Notes: generated from the letters alone by a model not told the origin. DNA of 64,000 nt from an uncultured Paracoccaceae bacterium (GCA_938002605.1 CALLAF010000004.1:248001-312000), one strand, 5' to 3'. Shown: positions 52,422 to 63,883, numbered from the stretch's first letter. Numbers and translations are program-made.

Positions 52422-54548
52422 ATGTTTAACGAAGTAAAAAAATCTATGCAGTGGGGGCAGGATACGCTCACACTTGAAACGGGCAAAATTGCCCGTCAGG
52501 CAGACGGCACAGTTATCGCCACCTTGGGCGAAACCTCTGTTATGGCAAACGTGACATTCGCAAAGTCACAAAAACCGGGTCAGGATTTCTTTCCGCTGAC
52601 CGTTCATTACCAAGAGAAATACTACGCCGCCGGTAAAGTGCCAGGCGGCTTTTTCAAACGCGAAGCACGTCCAACTGAAAAAGAGACGCTGACATCCCGT
52701 TTGATCGACCGTCCAATTCGCCCGCTATTCGTCCCCGGCTTCAAAAACGAAGTTTTGGTGATGTGTACAGTGTTGTCACATGACATGATCAATGACCCCG
52801 ATATGGTTGCAATGATCGCAGCATCTGCAGCACTGACAATTTCTGGCGCCCCATTCCGTGGCCCGATCGGTGCTTGTCGCGTTGGTTTTGTGGATGGTGA
52901 ATATATCCTAAACCCAGAAATCGACGACATGCACAACCTGCGTCTGAACCCAGAGCAGCGTTTGGATCTTGTTGTTGCCGGCACCAAAGACGCCGTGATG
53001 ATGGTTGAATCAGAAGCATACGAACTGTCCGAGGCTGAAATGCTTGGTGCGGTAAACTTTGCTCACGAGCAAATCCAGCCTGTAATCGACCTGATCATTG
53101 ATCTGGCCGAAGACTGCGCGAAAGAGCCGTTTGAATTCGAACCTATCGATTATTCTGATCTTTCCGCAGCCGTCAAAGCCGCCGGCGAAGACGCAATGCG
53201 TGCCGCCTATGCGATCACTGATAAGCAAGAGCGCACAGCCGCAGTTGCTGCGGCCAAAGCGTCTATCATCGATGCGCTGACCGACGAGCAAAAAGAAGAC
53301 GGTAACTTGGGCGCAGCGCTTAAGACACTGGAATCAAATGTTCTGCGCGGCGACGTTGTGAAGAACGGCAAACGGATCGACGGGCGTGCGCTCGACACGA
53401 TCCGTCCAATCGTTTCTGAAACAGGTATCTTGCCACGGACACACGGGTCAGCCTTGTTCACACGCGGCGAAACCCAAGGTCTGGTTGTGACCACATTGGG
53501 CACCGGCGACGATGAGCAAATGATCGACTCGCTGACTGGCATGTATAAATCTAACTTTATGCTGCACTATAACTTCCCACCGTATTCTGTTGGTGAAGTT
53601 GGTCGCGTCGGTTCGCCCGGTCGCCGTGAAATCGGTCACGGGAAACTGGCATGGCGTGCGCTTCAGGCGGTTCTGCCGGCTGCAACTGATTTCCCATACA
53701 CGATCCGCTTGGTATCTGAGATCACTGAATCCAATGGGTCGTCTTCAATGGCGTCGGTTTGCGGTGGGTCACTGTCCATGATGGACGCAGGCGTGCCGCT
53801 GAAAGCACCGGTTGCAGGCGTTGCGATGGGTCTGGTCATGGAAGACGATGGCGATTACGCGATCTTGTCTGACATCTTGGGTGACGAAGATCACCTTGGC
53901 GACATGGACTTTAAAGTTGCGGGTACCGAAAACGGGATCACGTCACTGCAAATGGACATCAAGATTGCGGGCATCACGTCTGACATCATGTCCAAAGCAT
54001 TGGACCAAGCGAAAGCCGGCCGTTTGCATATTCTTGGTGAGATGGGCAAAGCCCTGACAGGCGCGCAGGAATTCTCTGTGCACGCACCCAAGATCGAAAC
54101 CATGCAGATCCCAACCGACAAAATCCGCGAAGTTATCGGATCAGGTGGTAAGGTTATCCGCGAAATCGTTGAAACATCCGGCGCAAAAGTCGATATCAAC
54201 GACGAAGGTGTGATCAAACTGGCCTCTAACGATGCCGAAGCGATCAAAAAAGCCTACGACATGATCCATTCCATCGTGGCAGAGCCAGAAGAAGGCGTGA
54301 TCTACAAAGGCAAAGTTGTGAAACTTGTCGACTTTGGCGCATTCGTGAACTTCTTTGGCAAGCGCGACGGGTTGGTCCACGTGTCCCAAATCGAAAACCG
54401 CCGCTTGAACCACCCTTCAGACGTTCTCAAAGAAGGTCAAGAAGTCTGGGTCAAACTGCTCGGCTTTGATGACCGTGGTAAAGTACGCTTGGCCATGAAA
54501 ATGGTGAACCAAGAGACTTGCAAAGAAGAAGCACCCGCAGAAGAGTAA
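52422..54548 (+). CDS. pnp: Polyribonucleotide nucleotidyltransferase
   Basis: [50 protein letters not shown] ([15 protein letters not shown]) and S1 domains. Confidence 0.98.
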   Translation: MFNEVKKSMQWGQDTLTLETGKIARQADGTVIATLGETSVMANVTFAKSQKPGQDFFPLTVHYQEKYYAAGKVPGGFFKREARPTEKETLTSRLIDRPIRPLFVPGFKNEVLVMCTVLSHDMINDPDMVAMIAASAALTISGAPFRGPIGACRVGFVDGEYILNPEIDDMHNLRLNPEQRLDLVVAGTKDAVMMVESEAYELSEAEMLGAVNFAHEQIQPVIDLIIDLAEDCAKEPFEFEPIDYSDLSAAVKAAGEDAMRAAYAITDKQERTAAVAAAKASIIDALTDEQKEDGNLGAALKTLESNVLRGDVVKNGKRIDGRALDTIRPIVSETGILPRTHGSALFTRGETQGLVVTTLGTGDDEQMIDSLTGMYKSNFMLHYNFPPYSVGEVGRVGSPGRREIGHGKLAWRALQAVLPAATDFPYTIRLVSEITESNGSSSMASVCGGSLSMMDAGVPLKAPVAGVAMGLVMEDDGDYAILSDILGDEDHLGDMDFKVAGTENGITSLQMDIKIAGITSDIMSKALDQAKAGRLHILGEMGKALTGAQEFSVHAPKIETMQIPTDKIREVIGSGGKVIREIVETSGAKVDINDEGVIKLASNDAEAIKKAYDMIHSIVAEPEEGVIYKGKVVKLVDFGAFVNFFGKRDGLVHVSQIENRRLNHPSDVLKEGQEVWVKLLGFDDRGKVRLAMKMVNQETCKEEAPAEE

Positions 54549-54570
54549 TCTTCGATGCTTTCAAGTTGCA

Positions 54571-54602
54571 AAGGCCCCGGTAGAAACACCGGGGCCTTTT
54601 GT
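54571..54602 (+). terminator. Rho-independent terminator after pnp
   Basis: AAAGGCCCCGGT-AGAAAC-ACCGGGGCCTTT followed by T-rich. Confidence 0.88.
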
Positions 54603-54648
54603 GGTTTGGTTGGGTTCGAGAGTGAAATAATGAACAAAAGGCTTTTCC

Positions 54649-55509
54649 ATGTTCAATACAAACCTAAAACACTTCCAATTCGTATTTGCGCATAAGTTCT
54701 TTGTTGGCCCATCTGATCGGAACTATTTTCTCGCCCGTTTTGCAAAAATTTACGGAATGCATGAGGAGTTTTGGTGGCAATCACTTCAGGCCATCGAAAA
54801 GCTTTTAAAAGCTGGGCTGGTCTTAAATGGCGTTTCTGTGAAGAACGGATACAGGCACGACATAGAAAGGTTGTGGGAGGAGCACCTAAATGTTTTTGAA
54901 AAACTTGCCGTCGGCACGCTTCAAAAGCCCCAAAAGCTCGATATTAGGTTCTGGCAGGACGTGCCTCTGAAGAACTTCATTGCGGGGGTTAACCGAATGG
55001 GACACCCCGATAGTCGATACGGCCTTGTTGGATATAGCAATTCTGAAGATGATATATTTAAGCTCGACCAACTTGTCTTCGAATTGCGGCGCCGAACCGT
55101 TGGTTTAGAGTGGATTGTCGGCGAAAATTGGGAAGATAAGCGTTTGCTCGCATATAACGGGCAACCGTATCGCAATGTAATCAGACAACTGCCGAACCAT
55201 CAAATACGCAGTACGGAAGTTCCCAAAGGTGAATTTAATACAGTTGGAACTGATCTAGAAGATATTTTTTATTCATGGAATCTTGCGTTTACGAGATCCG
55301 ATACAGATCTTGAAAAACCTGCGCCTGCTAATGTGGCATCAACCTTTGCAGGATTTGGGAATTCTTATCTCCACCTTTTGTGGGATACATTGAATAAAAC
55401 TGAAATTAACGACGAAATGCAGGAAAAAGTAATATGGCTACTGGATAACGTCATAGTAGGAAAAAGCGCTGAAGACGAGATTCGAAAATTACTAGAATCG
55501 AAGCATTAA
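54649..55509 (+). CDS. Hypothetical protein, AT-rich orphan ORF with HEPN-like N-terminal helices
   Basis: 286-aa open frame; segment FWWQSLQAIEKLLKAGLVLNGVSVKNGYRHDIERLWEEH resembles HEPN-family helices; no other recognisable family. Confidence 0.72.
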   Translation: MFNTNLKHFQFVFAHKFFVGPSDRNYFLARFAKIYGMHEEFWWQSLQAIEKLLKAGLVLNGVSVKNGYRHDIERLWEEHLNVFEKLAVGTLQKPQKLDIRFWQDVPLKNFIAGVNRMGHPDSRYGLVGYSNSEDDIFKLDQLVFELRRRTVGLEWIVGENWEDKRLLAYNGQPYRNVIRQLPNHQIRSTEVPKGEFNTVGTDLEDIFYSWNLAFTRSDTDLEKPAPANVASTFAGFGNSYLHLLWDTLNKTEINDEMQEKVIWLLDNVIVGKSAEDEIRKLLESKH

Positions 55510-55624
55510 GCGCAAACTTCACAGCACAGGTCCGATTTTGATGAATAGCGGTCAAGTCACGCATAGCAGAGACCTATCGACTGGCTTTATGGCGATGGAC
55601 AGCTTGATTGTTGTCCTATCGTTA

Positions 55625-55906
55625 TCAACTCCGCGACAGATAATCCGCTGACACATAACCCGTGGTTTGCGGCGCATCCGATAGCGATACCCGGCACCAG
55701 CGTTGTCCGACTTCGGTGACGCATTCGTGCAGGTTCAATGGGGTCCCGTCTGGCAGGCCGACGATGATGTTAAACCCAAGCCCCGGCCCCGCGCGCAGTT
55801 TTAGAAGTTCATCTCCTGTACCCTCGACAAATGTGCGCCCTCCCGACAAGCCGCAGCTTGCGACAAACACCAAAGCAAAAGTCATTGAAATTGCACTGCG
55901 GAACAT
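55625..55906 (-). CDS. SH3-domain small lipoprotein
   Basis: Lipobox VASCG; LLKLRAGPGLGFNIIVGLPDGTPLNLHECVTEVGQRWCRVSLSDAPQTTGYVSADYLSRS = bacterial SH3. Confidence 0.85.
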   Translation of the reverse strand: MFRSAISMTFALVFVASCGLSGGRTFVEGTGDELLKLRAGPGLGFNIIVGLPDGTPLNLHECVTEVGQRWCRVSLSDAPQTTGYVSADYLSRS

Positions 55907-56128
55907 GGGCTCACCTCTTTTGTTTTCCAATTCATAGACCGAGGCTGCGGTAAATCCTAGGCCGTCTGATCGGTTCATCAAAGGAATAGACACATGTTTG
56001 CATCCTAGGTTGGCCCCCTCGCCCAAATTTTTCCAAATACGGCAACACACGCAAAGCATTCGTCCACCTTTTGTAAAGGTACCACCCGTATCAACCCGAC
56101 GTACATGTTTATATCGGAGCCTCTATAC

Positions 56129-56752
56129 ATGAAAGCCCTTCCCATATTCTGCGCCTTGCTGAGCACTGCAACACCCATCTTTGCACGCGATGTCGGTGAC
56201 ACATCAGTGAACCTCGGGATCTCGACTTTCGGGGCCAACTTAGAGGCCGCGTATCAGATTGACCCTGCCATGCGCGTCAGAGGTACGTTGATGGGTGGAA
56301 TCAGCTTGGACTACGATGAAAACAATGATGACGGCGATTTTTCCGGTACTTTTGACCTTGGTGGGGCAGCATTTCTTGGTGACTATTATCCGGGACAAAG
56401 CGGCTGGCGCGTATCCGGCGGATTGTTCTTTTCGAATACAGAGCTTAGCCTAACTGGCACGACAGATATTGATGGGCTTGGTAGCCAATCAGTAACTGCC
56501 ACGGCAGAGTTCGAAAACAAAATTGCACCAATGTTGACCACCGGTTACGATCTGGCGTTCGGTCGCGGGTGGTCATTCAATTCGGAAATCGGCGTCATCT
56601 TCAACGGCGGCATTGATTTGAATATCATCGCGGACAATTCGGCCATTCAACAAGATGTGGATGATGATACCGACGTGCAGGACGCTAAGGACGATGCTGA
56701 TGACATTACCGTCCTGCCCTATATCGGGGTTTCGCTAGGTTATCGTTTCTAA
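56129..56752 (+). CDS. Predicted outer-membrane beta-barrel-like protein
   Basis: Signal peptide MKALPIFCALLSTATPIFA; alternating amphipathic strands ending in Phe (IGVSLGYRF). Confidence 0.75.
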   Translation: MKALPIFCALLSTATPIFARDVGDTSVNLGISTFGANLEAAYQIDPAMRVRGTLMGGISLDYDENNDDGDFSGTFDLGGAAFLGDYYPGQSGWRVSGGLFFSNTELSLTGTTDIDGLGSQSVTATAEFENKIAPMLTTGYDLAFGRGWSFNSEIGVIFNGGIDLNIIADNSAIQQDVDDDTDVQDAKDDADDITVLPYIGVSLGYRF

Positions 56753-56764
56753 CGACCATAAAAA

Positions 56765-56795
56765 AGCGGGCGCAGGACAGTATCCTGCACCCGCT
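56765..56795. terminator. Shared bidirectional terminator between convergent genes
   Basis: AGCGGGCGCAGGA-CAGTA-TCCTGCACCCGCT (one internal mismatch) with flanking A/T tracts. Confidence 0.75.
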
Positions 56796-56807
56796 ATTCA
56801 TTGCGGA

Positions 56808-57455
56808 TTACAGTTTGGTTGTGCGCAGGTAGGGCAGCACAGTTGTAAAATCGCCGTATTTTGCTTTGGCGTCTTCGTCGCTGACAGATGTCGGGATGAT
56901 CACGTCATCGCCGATATTCCAGTTTGCTGGCGTTGCCACACCTTGACCCGCTGAGGTTTGCAGACCGTCCAGCGCGCGCAGGACTTCGGCAAAGTTACGG
57001 CCAACCGTCATCGGATAGGTCATCGACAGTTTCAATTGCTTGTCGGGGCCAACAATAAAGACCGACCGCACTGTTGCGCTATCTGCAGGTGTGCGACCGT
57101 CGGGCATATAGGCCTCTGCTGGCAGCATATCGAACGCCTTGGCCATTTCGAGGTTTTCATCGGCAACGATCGGAAAGCCAGCGTTGGTGCCTGCAACGGA
57201 CTCGATGTCGGTCTTCCATTTCTTGTGCTCTTCCGCGCTATCGATGCTGATGCCCAGAACCTTTGTGCCGCGCTTTTCCCATTCGTCGGCAAGTTGTGCT
57301 ACAGCGCCGAATTCGGTGGTGCAGACAGGGGTAAAATCTTTGGGGTGTGAAAACAGCACAGCCCAGCTATCGCCGATCCAATCGTGTAAAGAAATTGTAC
57401 CGTGATCCGTTTCGACTGTCAGATCAGGGATGGTGTCATTAATACGTAGGCCCAT
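56808..57455 (-). CDS. 1-Cys peroxiredoxin (Prx6-like)
   Basis: MGLRINDTIPDLTVETDHGTISLHDW...SHPKDFTPVCTTEFGAVAQL; start trimmed from the 57785 ORF. Confidence 0.95.
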   Translation of the reverse strand: MGLRINDTIPDLTVETDHGTISLHDWIGDSWAVLFSHPKDFTPVCTTEFGAVAQLADEWEKRGTKVLGISIDSAEEHKKWKTDIESVAGTNAGFPIVADENLEMAKAFDMLPAEAYMPDGRTPADSATVRSVFIVGPDKQLKLSMTYPMTVGRNFAEVLRALDGLQTSAGQGVATPANWNIGDDVIIPTSVSDEDAKAKYGDFTTVLPYLRTTKL

Positions 57456-57544
57456 GTGTGCGCTCCTATTTTGAATTGCGTTGCCTTTTATATAGGCCCG
57501 CAAATTCAAATGCGCTATGGGCTGAGCCTGTTTGTCGCAGGCAG

Positions 57545-58189
57545 CTAAAATGGGCACTTCGCCGTGATCCGCATCCCCTGCCCACCATCGGGGTGACGAA
57601 ACTGGAATGTCTCGGAATGTAACATCAGGCGTGGATAGTCTTGGGCCGGACCTTCGGCATAAAACGGATCGCCCAAAATCGGATGCCCAAGCGCCAGCAT
57701 ATGCACACGAAGCTGGTGTGATCGCCCGGTTTTTGGCATCAGCCGAACGCGGGTCTCGCCATTCCCTTTGCGCTGCACGCGCCAATCGGTCACCGCTTGT
57801 TTTCCATTCTCATGGTCAACCATTTGCTTTGGGCGGTTTGGCCAATCGACGATCAGCGGCAAATCCACGGTCCCTGTTTTCTCTGTCATTTCGCCCCAGA
57901 CGCGCGCGACATAGGTTTTCTTGGTTTGCCGCTTTTCAAACTGCAACCCAAGGTGGCGCTGCGCATGTGGGGTCAACGCAAAAACTATAACCCCCGATGT
58001 ATCCCGGTCCAAACGGTGGATCAAAAGCGCGGTTGGGAAAACGGCCTTGACCCGTGCCATCAGACAATCGGCCAGATGCTCGCCTTTACCGGGTACGGAC
58101 AACAGCCCGCTTGGTTTATCGACTAATACAACCTCATGGTCATCATGCAAGATAACCAGCGGATCGGTGGGTGGGTTATAGTCGGTCAT
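57545..58189 (-). CDS. RluA family pseudouridine synthase
   Basis: LVDKPSGLLSVPGKG, LIHRLDRDTSGVIVFA, KTGRSHQLRVHMLALGHPILGDPFY. Confidence 0.94.
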   Translation of the reverse strand: MTDYNPPTDPLVILHDDHEVVLVDKPSGLLSVPGKGEHLADCLMARVKAVFPTALLIHRLDRDTSGVIVFALTPHAQRHLGLQFEKRQTKKTYVARVWGEMTEKTGTVDLPLIVDWPNRPKQMVDHENGKQAVTDWRVQRKGNGETRVRLMPKTGRSHQLRVHMLALGHPILGDPFYAEGPAQDYPRLMLHSETFQFRHPDGGQGMRITAKCPF

Positions 58190-58842
58190 TGCGCAGGCAC
58201 GCGATCACCGAAAATGGCAGAACCGACACGGATATGGGTTGCCCCTAGCGCAATCGCGCGTTCAAAATCGCTGCTCATGCCCATAGAAAGACCCGATAAC
58301 CCGTTACGCGCCGCAATCTTGGCCAGCAACGCAAAGTGGAGCGCGGGTTCTTCATCAACAGGAGGAATACACATCAACCCCTTGAGCGGCAGATCAAGCG
58401 CGCGCACCTCGGCCACGAAAGTATCTGCATCTGATGGCAACACGCCGGCCTTTTGCGGTTCTTCCCCCGTGTTTACCTGCACGAATAGATCGGGACAGGA
58501 CCCTATATCTTGGGCCAACCGCGCAATCGTTGTGGCAAGTTTAGGGCGGTCAACCGTATGGATTGCCTGCGCCAGTTCCATCGCTTGCCGCGCTTTGTTG
58601 GTTTGGAGCGGCCCAATCATATGCAGTTTGATGCCTTCGTATTGCGCACGAAACCGTGGCCATTTTCCGGCCGCTTCTTGGACCTTATTTTCACCAAAGA
58701 TTCGGTGACCTTCGTCAAGAACCGCCGCGACACGTTCATCCGGTTGCACCTTAGAAACAGCAATAAGCGTCACATCGTCATAATCGCGGCCTGCAGCATC
58801 ACAAGCTTTGCGCATTTTATCCTGAATATCGGCAAGGGGCAT
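58186..58842 (-). CDS. YggS family pyridoxal-phosphate homeostasis protein
   Basis: VTLIAVSKVQP, FGENKVQEAAGKW, HMIGPLQTNKARQA, LSMGMSSDFERAIALGATHIRVGSAIFG. Confidence 0.95.
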   Translation of the reverse strand: MPLADIQDKMRKACDAAGRDYDDVTLIAVSKVQPDERVAAVLDEGHRIFGENKVQEAAGKWPRFRAQYEGIKLHMIGPLQTNKARQAMELAQAIHTVDRPKLATTIARLAQDIGSCPDLFVQVNTGEEPQKAGVLPSDADTFVAEVRALDLPLKGLMCIPPVDEEPALHFALLAKIAARNGLSGLSMGMSSDFERAIALGATHIRVGSAIFGDRVPAQ

Positions 58843-59032
58843 GTTAAGGCTCCGAAAAATAAGGGTCACGTCACGTTTCAGGCCGAAATAAAGGGGAATC
58901 TGGGCGATGTCACCGCCCAAAACACTGTGTGTCCTTGATGCATCATTTTGTGCGAACCCGCTAAATAAGGCTCTAATTTGCTTGAGTGTCGGCCCCAAAC
59001 GGCGCAGTTACACACCAATGCTAGGAAAACTG

Positions 59033-59048
59033 GCATTCTTGGGAATGC
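59033..59048. promoter_or_regulatory. Inverted repeat GCATTC-TTGG-GAATGC upstream of porin
   Basis: Perfect 6-bp inverted repeat ending 21 nt before ATG 59070. Confidence 0.4.
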
Positions 59049-59069
59049 AAAACACGAGGGAATAAATCC

Positions 59070-60245
59070 ATGAAAAGCACCCTTCTTACAACAACTGCTC
59101 TGATCGCCTTTGCTGGCGCGGCAGCTGCTGAAGTAACTTTCTCTGGCTCAGCAACACTGGGCTACAACGACACAACAGTTACATCTACTGTAGCTCTTAC
59201 ATCCAGCTCACCTGCTTGGACCACAACGAACACCGGTTCTACGCCTGCTGGTTCCGCTCTTGACGACAACCAAGGCTTCTACTGGGATGCAAACGTTGCA
59301 GTTACCCTTTCAGAAGAACTGGACAACGGTCTGACAGCTTCTGCAACTTTCGATTTTGACGTTGCTGACCTGACATTGGGCGACACACTCGAAGCTGGCA
59401 GCTACGTTCTGTCTTTGACATCTGACACAGCTGGCATGTACTTCGGCGACACAGCTTTCGCTGCTGAAACACGCTGGTCCGGTGCTGGCGACATGGAATC
59501 AGACAGCTTCTCCGAAGCAGACGGCGAAACAGTTCTGCGTGGCGACTTTGAAGTTGCTATGGTTGAAGCATCGCTCTCTGTCGTAGTTGCTGACACAAAC
59601 GGTGCGACAGCTCACACAGCATCTGGCGGTTCAGACAGCTTTGACCAAATGTCATTTGGTGCTGCTGCTGACTTCGGTCAATTCACAGTTATCGCTGCAT
59701 ACCAAGAAGAGGGCGACCTCGGCGGTACAGGTAACGGCGACTACAATGCAGACGAAGTGTTCGGTCTGTCTGTTGGCGCAACATTCGCTGGCGCAGACAT
59801 CACAGTTGCATACGCATCTGACGAAACTGCTGGTACAAACTCTACAGGTATCGAAGTTTCTTACCCATTCGGCGACGCGATCACAGCAACAGCTTACTAC
59901 GTTGCTGAAGATGACGGCACAGACGAAGACAACTACGGTGTAAACGTTGCTTACGCATCTGGCGCAATCGCAGTTGCAGTAGACTATGACTACGACCAAG
60001 GCGTTGACAAATGGGGCGTTGAAGGCTCTTACGATCTGGGCAACGGCATCACAGTTCTTGCTGGTGTTCTGAACGAGAACGAAGGCGACGACACTGACTA
60101 CTACGTCGCAGGTACATATGACCTCGGTGGCGGTGCAGACCTGTTGGTTTCTTACGGTGTTGACGACGACTTCGACCAAGAAGACGAAATCGGCGCTAAC
60201 GAATACCAAGAAGGCGCAACAGTTGAAATTAACTTCACTTTCTAA
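59070..60245 (+). CDS. Outer-membrane porin
   Basis: Signal peptide MKSTLLTTTALIAFAGAAAAEVTFSGSATLGYNDT; beta-barrel pattern ending in F (ATVEINFTF). Confidence 0.93.
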   Translation: MKSTLLTTTALIAFAGAAAAEVTFSGSATLGYNDTTVTSTVALTSSSPAWTTTNTGSTPAGSALDDNQGFYWDANVAVTLSEELDNGLTASATFDFDVADLTLGDTLEAGSYVLSLTSDTAGMYFGDTAFAAETRWSGAGDMESDSFSEADGETVLRGDFEVAMVEASLSVVVADTNGATAHTASGGSDSFDQMSFGAAADFGQFTVIAAYQEEGDLGGTGNGDYNADEVFGLSVGATFAGADITVAYASDETAGTNSTGIEVSYPFGDAITATAYYVAEDDGTDEDNYGVNVAYASGAIAVAVDYDYDQGVDKWGVEGSYDLGNGITVLAGVLNENEGDDTDYYVAGTYDLGGGADLLVSYGVDDDFDQEDEIGANEYQEGATVEINFTF

Positions 60246-60270
60246 GCGAAGCTAACGTCTAACTTACGCG

Positions 60271-60297
60271 AGAGCGGCCCTTTGGGGCCGCTCTTTG
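60271..60297 (+). terminator. Rho-independent terminator after porin
   Basis: AGAGCGGCCC-TTTG-GGGCCGCTCT then TT. Confidence 0.85.
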
Positions 60298-60398
60298 CGT
60301 TTGTGGGGTGTGGATCTGCGCATAATTGCTTGTGACCTGCTGCCCCCTTCGCTACATATTTCGTCAATGACAAAGTATCCCGGCAAAGGGGAAATGGT

Positions 60399-60803
60399 TT
60401 GACGTCGATGACTACACTAATGCGCGCAGGGCTGACGGCCCTGTTAATCGGAACGCTGGCGTCTTGCGGCGGCTCTGTTGCCACCCCTACCCCACGCGGC
60501 GCGGAAAATGTTGCTGTGAATCGCTATATCTGGGCGGCATCGTTGGATGTTTTGGATTTCCTACCTGTTCAATCCGCAGACCCATTCACGGGCGTGATTT
60601 CGACCGGATTTGGCACGCCACCTGGCGGCGGCACCGCTTACCGCGCAACCATCCGCGTGATTGATCCCGCACTTGACGCGCGGTCGCTGCAGGTCGCCCT
60701 ACAAACAAGTCGCGGCCCCGTGTCGATTGAAACCCAAACCGCAGTCGAGGATGCGATTCTATCACGCGCCCGACAGCTTCGTATTGCCGACGGCGCCCTA
60801 TAG
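60399..60803 (+). CDS. DUF3576 domain-containing lipoprotein
   Basis: Lipobox LASCGG; VNRYIWAASLDVLDFLPVQSADPFTGVISTGFGTPPGGGTAYRATIRV. Confidence 0.9.
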   Translation: MTSMTTLMRAGLTALLIGTLASCGGSVATPTPRGAENVAVNRYIWAASLDVLDFLPVQSADPFTGVISTGFGTPPGGGTAYRATIRVIDPALDARSLQVALQTSRGPVSIETQTAVEDAILSRARQLRIADGAL

Positions 60804-60833
60804 GACCCGGCATACCGCCCGAATATCAAATGC

Positions 60834-60857
60834 GCCGGGCCCTTTTGCCCGGCGTTT
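60834..60857 (+). terminator. Rho-independent terminator between the DUF3576 gene and leuS
   Basis: GCCGGGC-CCTTTT-GCCCGGC followed by GTTTT. Confidence 0.7.
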
Positions 60858-60879
60858 TCATTCTTGAAAGACCCGAACG

Positions 60880-63408
60880 ATGACACCCTACACGCCCGCC
60901 GATATCGAAGCGAAATGGCAATCTGCATGGGCTGACGCCCAGACGTTTCTGGCTGTGCGCAGCGAAGATAAGCCCAAATACTATGTGCTAGAGATGTTCC
61001 CCTATCCATCAGGCCGCATCCACATGGGCCACGTGCGCAACTATACGATGGGCGACGTGATTGCGCGCTACAAGCTGGCAACCGGGCACAATGTGCTGCA
61101 CCCAATGGGCTGGGATGCTTTTGGGATGCCCGCCGAAAACGCGGCAATGGCATCGGGCGGTCATCCCAAGGACTGGACCTACAACAACATCGCCGACATG
61201 AAAGCGCAGATGAAACCGCTGGGTTTATCCATCGACTGGACCCGCGAATTCGCGACCTGTGATCCTGAATATTACGGCCAGCAACAGGCTTTGTTCATTG
61301 ATTTTCTATCCAAAGGGCTGATCTACCGCAAAAAAGCGGTGGTGAACTGGGATCCGGCCGATATGACCGTTCTGGCGAACGAACAGGTTATCGACGGTAA
61401 AGGCTGGCGTTCCGGCGTAGAAGTAGAGCGCCGCGAATTGGTGCAATGGTTCTTTAAGATCAGCGACCATTCCGAAGAACTACTTTCGGCGATTGAAAGT
61501 CTTGATGACTGGCCCGCCAAAGTCAAATTGATGCAGGCAAACTGGATCGGCAAATCACGCGGTTTGCAATTCGCGTTTGAACGTACCGATGGCGGCAAGA
61601 TTGAAGTCTACACCACCCGCCCTGACACATTGCTGGGCGCATCATTTGTTGGCATTTCACCGGATCACCCGCTGGCCAAAGAACTGGAAGCCAAAGACGC
61701 TAAGGTCGCCGATTTCTGTGCTGAGTGCCGCAAAGGCGGCACAACCGCCGAAGCCATCGAAAAGGCCGAAAAGCTTGGCTATGATACCGGGCTGAAAGTA
61801 AAACACCCGCTCGATGGGTCCGAATTGCCCGTCTATATCGCGAATTTCATCTTGATGGATTACGGCACCGGCGCGATCTTTGGCTGCCCAGCGCATGATC
61901 AGCGCGACTTTGACTTCGCGACAAAATACGGGCTGCCGATCACCGCGACATTCCTGCCAGACGCAGATGCAGACACCACGCTGACCGAAGCCTACACCCC
62001 TGCGAAATCCGAAACGGTTACCTATGTCAAAGGGTTTTCGGGTGAAACGGTCCAGACTGGTGAAGCCGCCGTCGACGCTGCGATCGCCCATTGCGAAGCG
62101 AATGGCATTGGCGAAGGCGTCACCAAATTCCGTCTGCGTGACTGGGGCCTGTCGCGCCAACGCTATTGGGGCACCCCGATCCCAATCGTCCATTGCGACG
62201 ATTGTGGCGCGGTGCCTGAAAAGAAAGAAAACTTGCCCGTTGAGCTGCCATATGATGTGACGTTCGACATCCCCGGCAACCCACTTGACCGCCACCCGAC
62301 ATGGCGCAATTGCGCATGTCCCGCCTGCGGCAAGCCTGCGCTGCGTGAAACCGATACAATGGATACATTCGTAGATTCCAGCTGGTACTACGCGCGCTTT
62401 ACCTCGCCCAATGCCGATACCCCTACCAATGCCGATGACGCCGCATATTGGATGAACGTCGACCAATATATCGGCGGGATTGAACACGCGATTTTGCACC
62501 TGCTTTATAGCCGCTTCTTTGCACGCGCGATGAACATCACGGGTCACCTGCCAGATAGCGCGATTGAACCGTTCAACGCGCTGTTCACCCAAGGCATGGT
62601 TACACACGAGATTTACCAAACCATCGGCTCAGATGGCCGTGCGATTTATCACTTCCCCGAAGATGTGACTGACGGGAAACTGGCTGACGGGACCGAGGTT
62701 GAAATCGTCCCATCCGCCAAAATGTCGAAATCCAAGAAAAACGTCGTCGATCCTGATGATATTTTGGCCAAATTCGGAGCCGATACAGCGCGCTGGTTCG
62801 TACTATCCGACAGCCCGCCAGAGCGTGACGTGGAATGGACAGCGTCTGGCGCTGAGGCCACGCATAAACACCTGTCACGCGTGTTCCGTATTGCGGGTGA
62901 CATCGCTGCGATGGCTGACGGGGCCAGCACCGGCGACGATGACCTGCTGCGCGCCATGCATAGGGCGATCCATGACGTCACAATGGGCGTCGAAACCTTT
63001 GGGTTTAACGCAGCAATCGCGAAGCTTTACGGCTTTACCGCGACACTGTCGAAATCCAAAGCAGGCAAAGCCGCCAAATCAGAAGCCATGCGCACCCTTG
63101 CGCAGTTGATGTCACCGATGACCCCGCATCTTTCCGAAGAAATCTGGGCCTTGTTGGGAGGCACAGGTTTGATCGCAACCGCCCCTTGGCCTGTTGCAGA
63201 CGAGGCGATGTTGGTCGAAGATACCGTGACGATGCCAATCCAGATTAATGGCAAACGGCGCGGTGAAATACAGGTCGCAGCCGACGCCAGCAAAGATGCG
63301 ATTGAAACCATCGTCATGGATCACCACGCCGTGCAAAAAGCACTTGATGGCGGCACGCCAAAGAAACTGATCATTGTACCGGGACGGATTGTGAACATTG
63401 TCATCTAA
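60880..63408 (+). CDS. leuS: Leucyl-tRNA synthetase
   Basis: [29 protein letters not shown] region, [20 protein letters not shown] motif. Confidence 0.99.
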   Translation: MTPYTPADIEAKWQSAWADAQTFLAVRSEDKPKYYVLEMFPYPSGRIHMGHVRNYTMGDVIARYKLATGHNVLHPMGWDAFGMPAENAAMASGGHPKDWTYNNIADMKAQMKPLGLSIDWTREFATCDPEYYGQQQALFIDFLSKGLIYRKKAVVNWDPADMTVLANEQVIDGKGWRSGVEVERRELVQWFFKISDHSEELLSAIESLDDWPAKVKLMQANWIGKSRGLQFAFERTDGGKIEVYTTRPDTLLGASFVGISPDHPLAKELEAKDAKVADFCAECRKGGTTAEAIEKAEKLGYDTGLKVKHPLDGSELPVYIANFILMDYGTGAIFGCPAHDQRDFDFATKYGLPITATFLPDADADTTLTEAYTPAKSETVTYVKGFSGETVQTGEAAVDAAIAHCEANGIGEGVTKFRLRDWGLSRQRYWGTPIPIVHCDDCGAVPEKKENLPVELPYDVTFDIPGNPLDRHPTWRNCACPACGKPALRETDTMDTFVDSSWYYARFTSPNADTPTNADDAAYWMNVDQYIGGIEHAILHLLYSRFFARAMNITGHLPDSAIEPFNALFTQGMVTHEIYQTIGSDGRAIYHFPEDVTDGKLADGTEVEIVPSAKMSKSKKNVVDPDDILAKFGADTARWFVLSDSPPERDVEWTASGAEATHKHLSRVFRIAGDIAAMADGASTGDDDLLRAMHRAIHDVTMGVETFGFNAAIAKLYGFTATLSKSKAGKAAKSEAMRTLAQLMSPMTPHLSEEIWALLGGTGLIATAPWPVADEAMLVEDTVTMPIQINGKRRGEIQVAADASKDAIETIVMDHHAVQKALDGGTPKKLIIVPGRIVNIVI

Positions 63409-63883
63409 CTTGCCATCACGTCGCCTTGCTCTGCTTGGGCTTCTCGCCTTGGGTGGTTGCGGGTTTGCGCCTGTTTATGGGAACGGGTCCGGCTTGCGCG
63501 ATATGATCGCATTCGAAACGGATGACAGCGTTGCGGGTTACCGGATGCGTGTGCAGCTTGAACAGCGACTTGGGCAAACATCTGCGGCGCGCTATGTATT
63601 GCACGTTACACAGTCCCAAGGGCGGCGCGGCGCGGCAATCGCTGACGATGGTGATACGACGCGCTATAACGTGACAGGAACCGCTAGGTGGTCGCTTACC
63701 GATAGCACGACGGGTCAACGGATCGAAAACGGTGAAGTAGACGCTTTTACCAGCTATTCCGCGACCGGGTCGACAACCGCTACCCAAACCGCCGCGACCG
63801 ATGCAACCGCGCGGCTTTCGGTGATCCTTGCGGACATGATTGCGGATCGCCTTTTAATCCTAGCTCCACGTTTGACGCCATGA
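63398..63883 (+). CDS. lptE: LPS assembly lipoprotein LptE
   Basis: Lipobox [11 protein letters not shown]; located between leuS and holA. Confidence 0.9.
   Translation: MSSNLPSRRLALLGLLALGGCGFAPVYGNGSGLRDMIAFETDDSVAGYRMRVQLEQRLGQTSAARYVLHVTQSQGRRGAAIADDGDTTRYNVTGTARWSLTDSTTGQRIENGEVDAFTSYSATGSTTATQTAATDATARLSVILADMIADRLLILAPRLTP

Noticed and set aside
56808-57785. 325-aa extended peroxiredoxin ORF
   Set aside because: The N-terminal 110 aa run antisense into the RluA gene; the canonical start MGLRIND at 57455 explains the family.
59652-60209. 185-aa minus-strand ORF rich in Val/Cys
   Set aside because: Antisense to the porin; composition reflects the porin codon bias.
61657-62619. 320-aa minus-strand ORF
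   Set aside because: Antisense to leuS, no recognisable domain.
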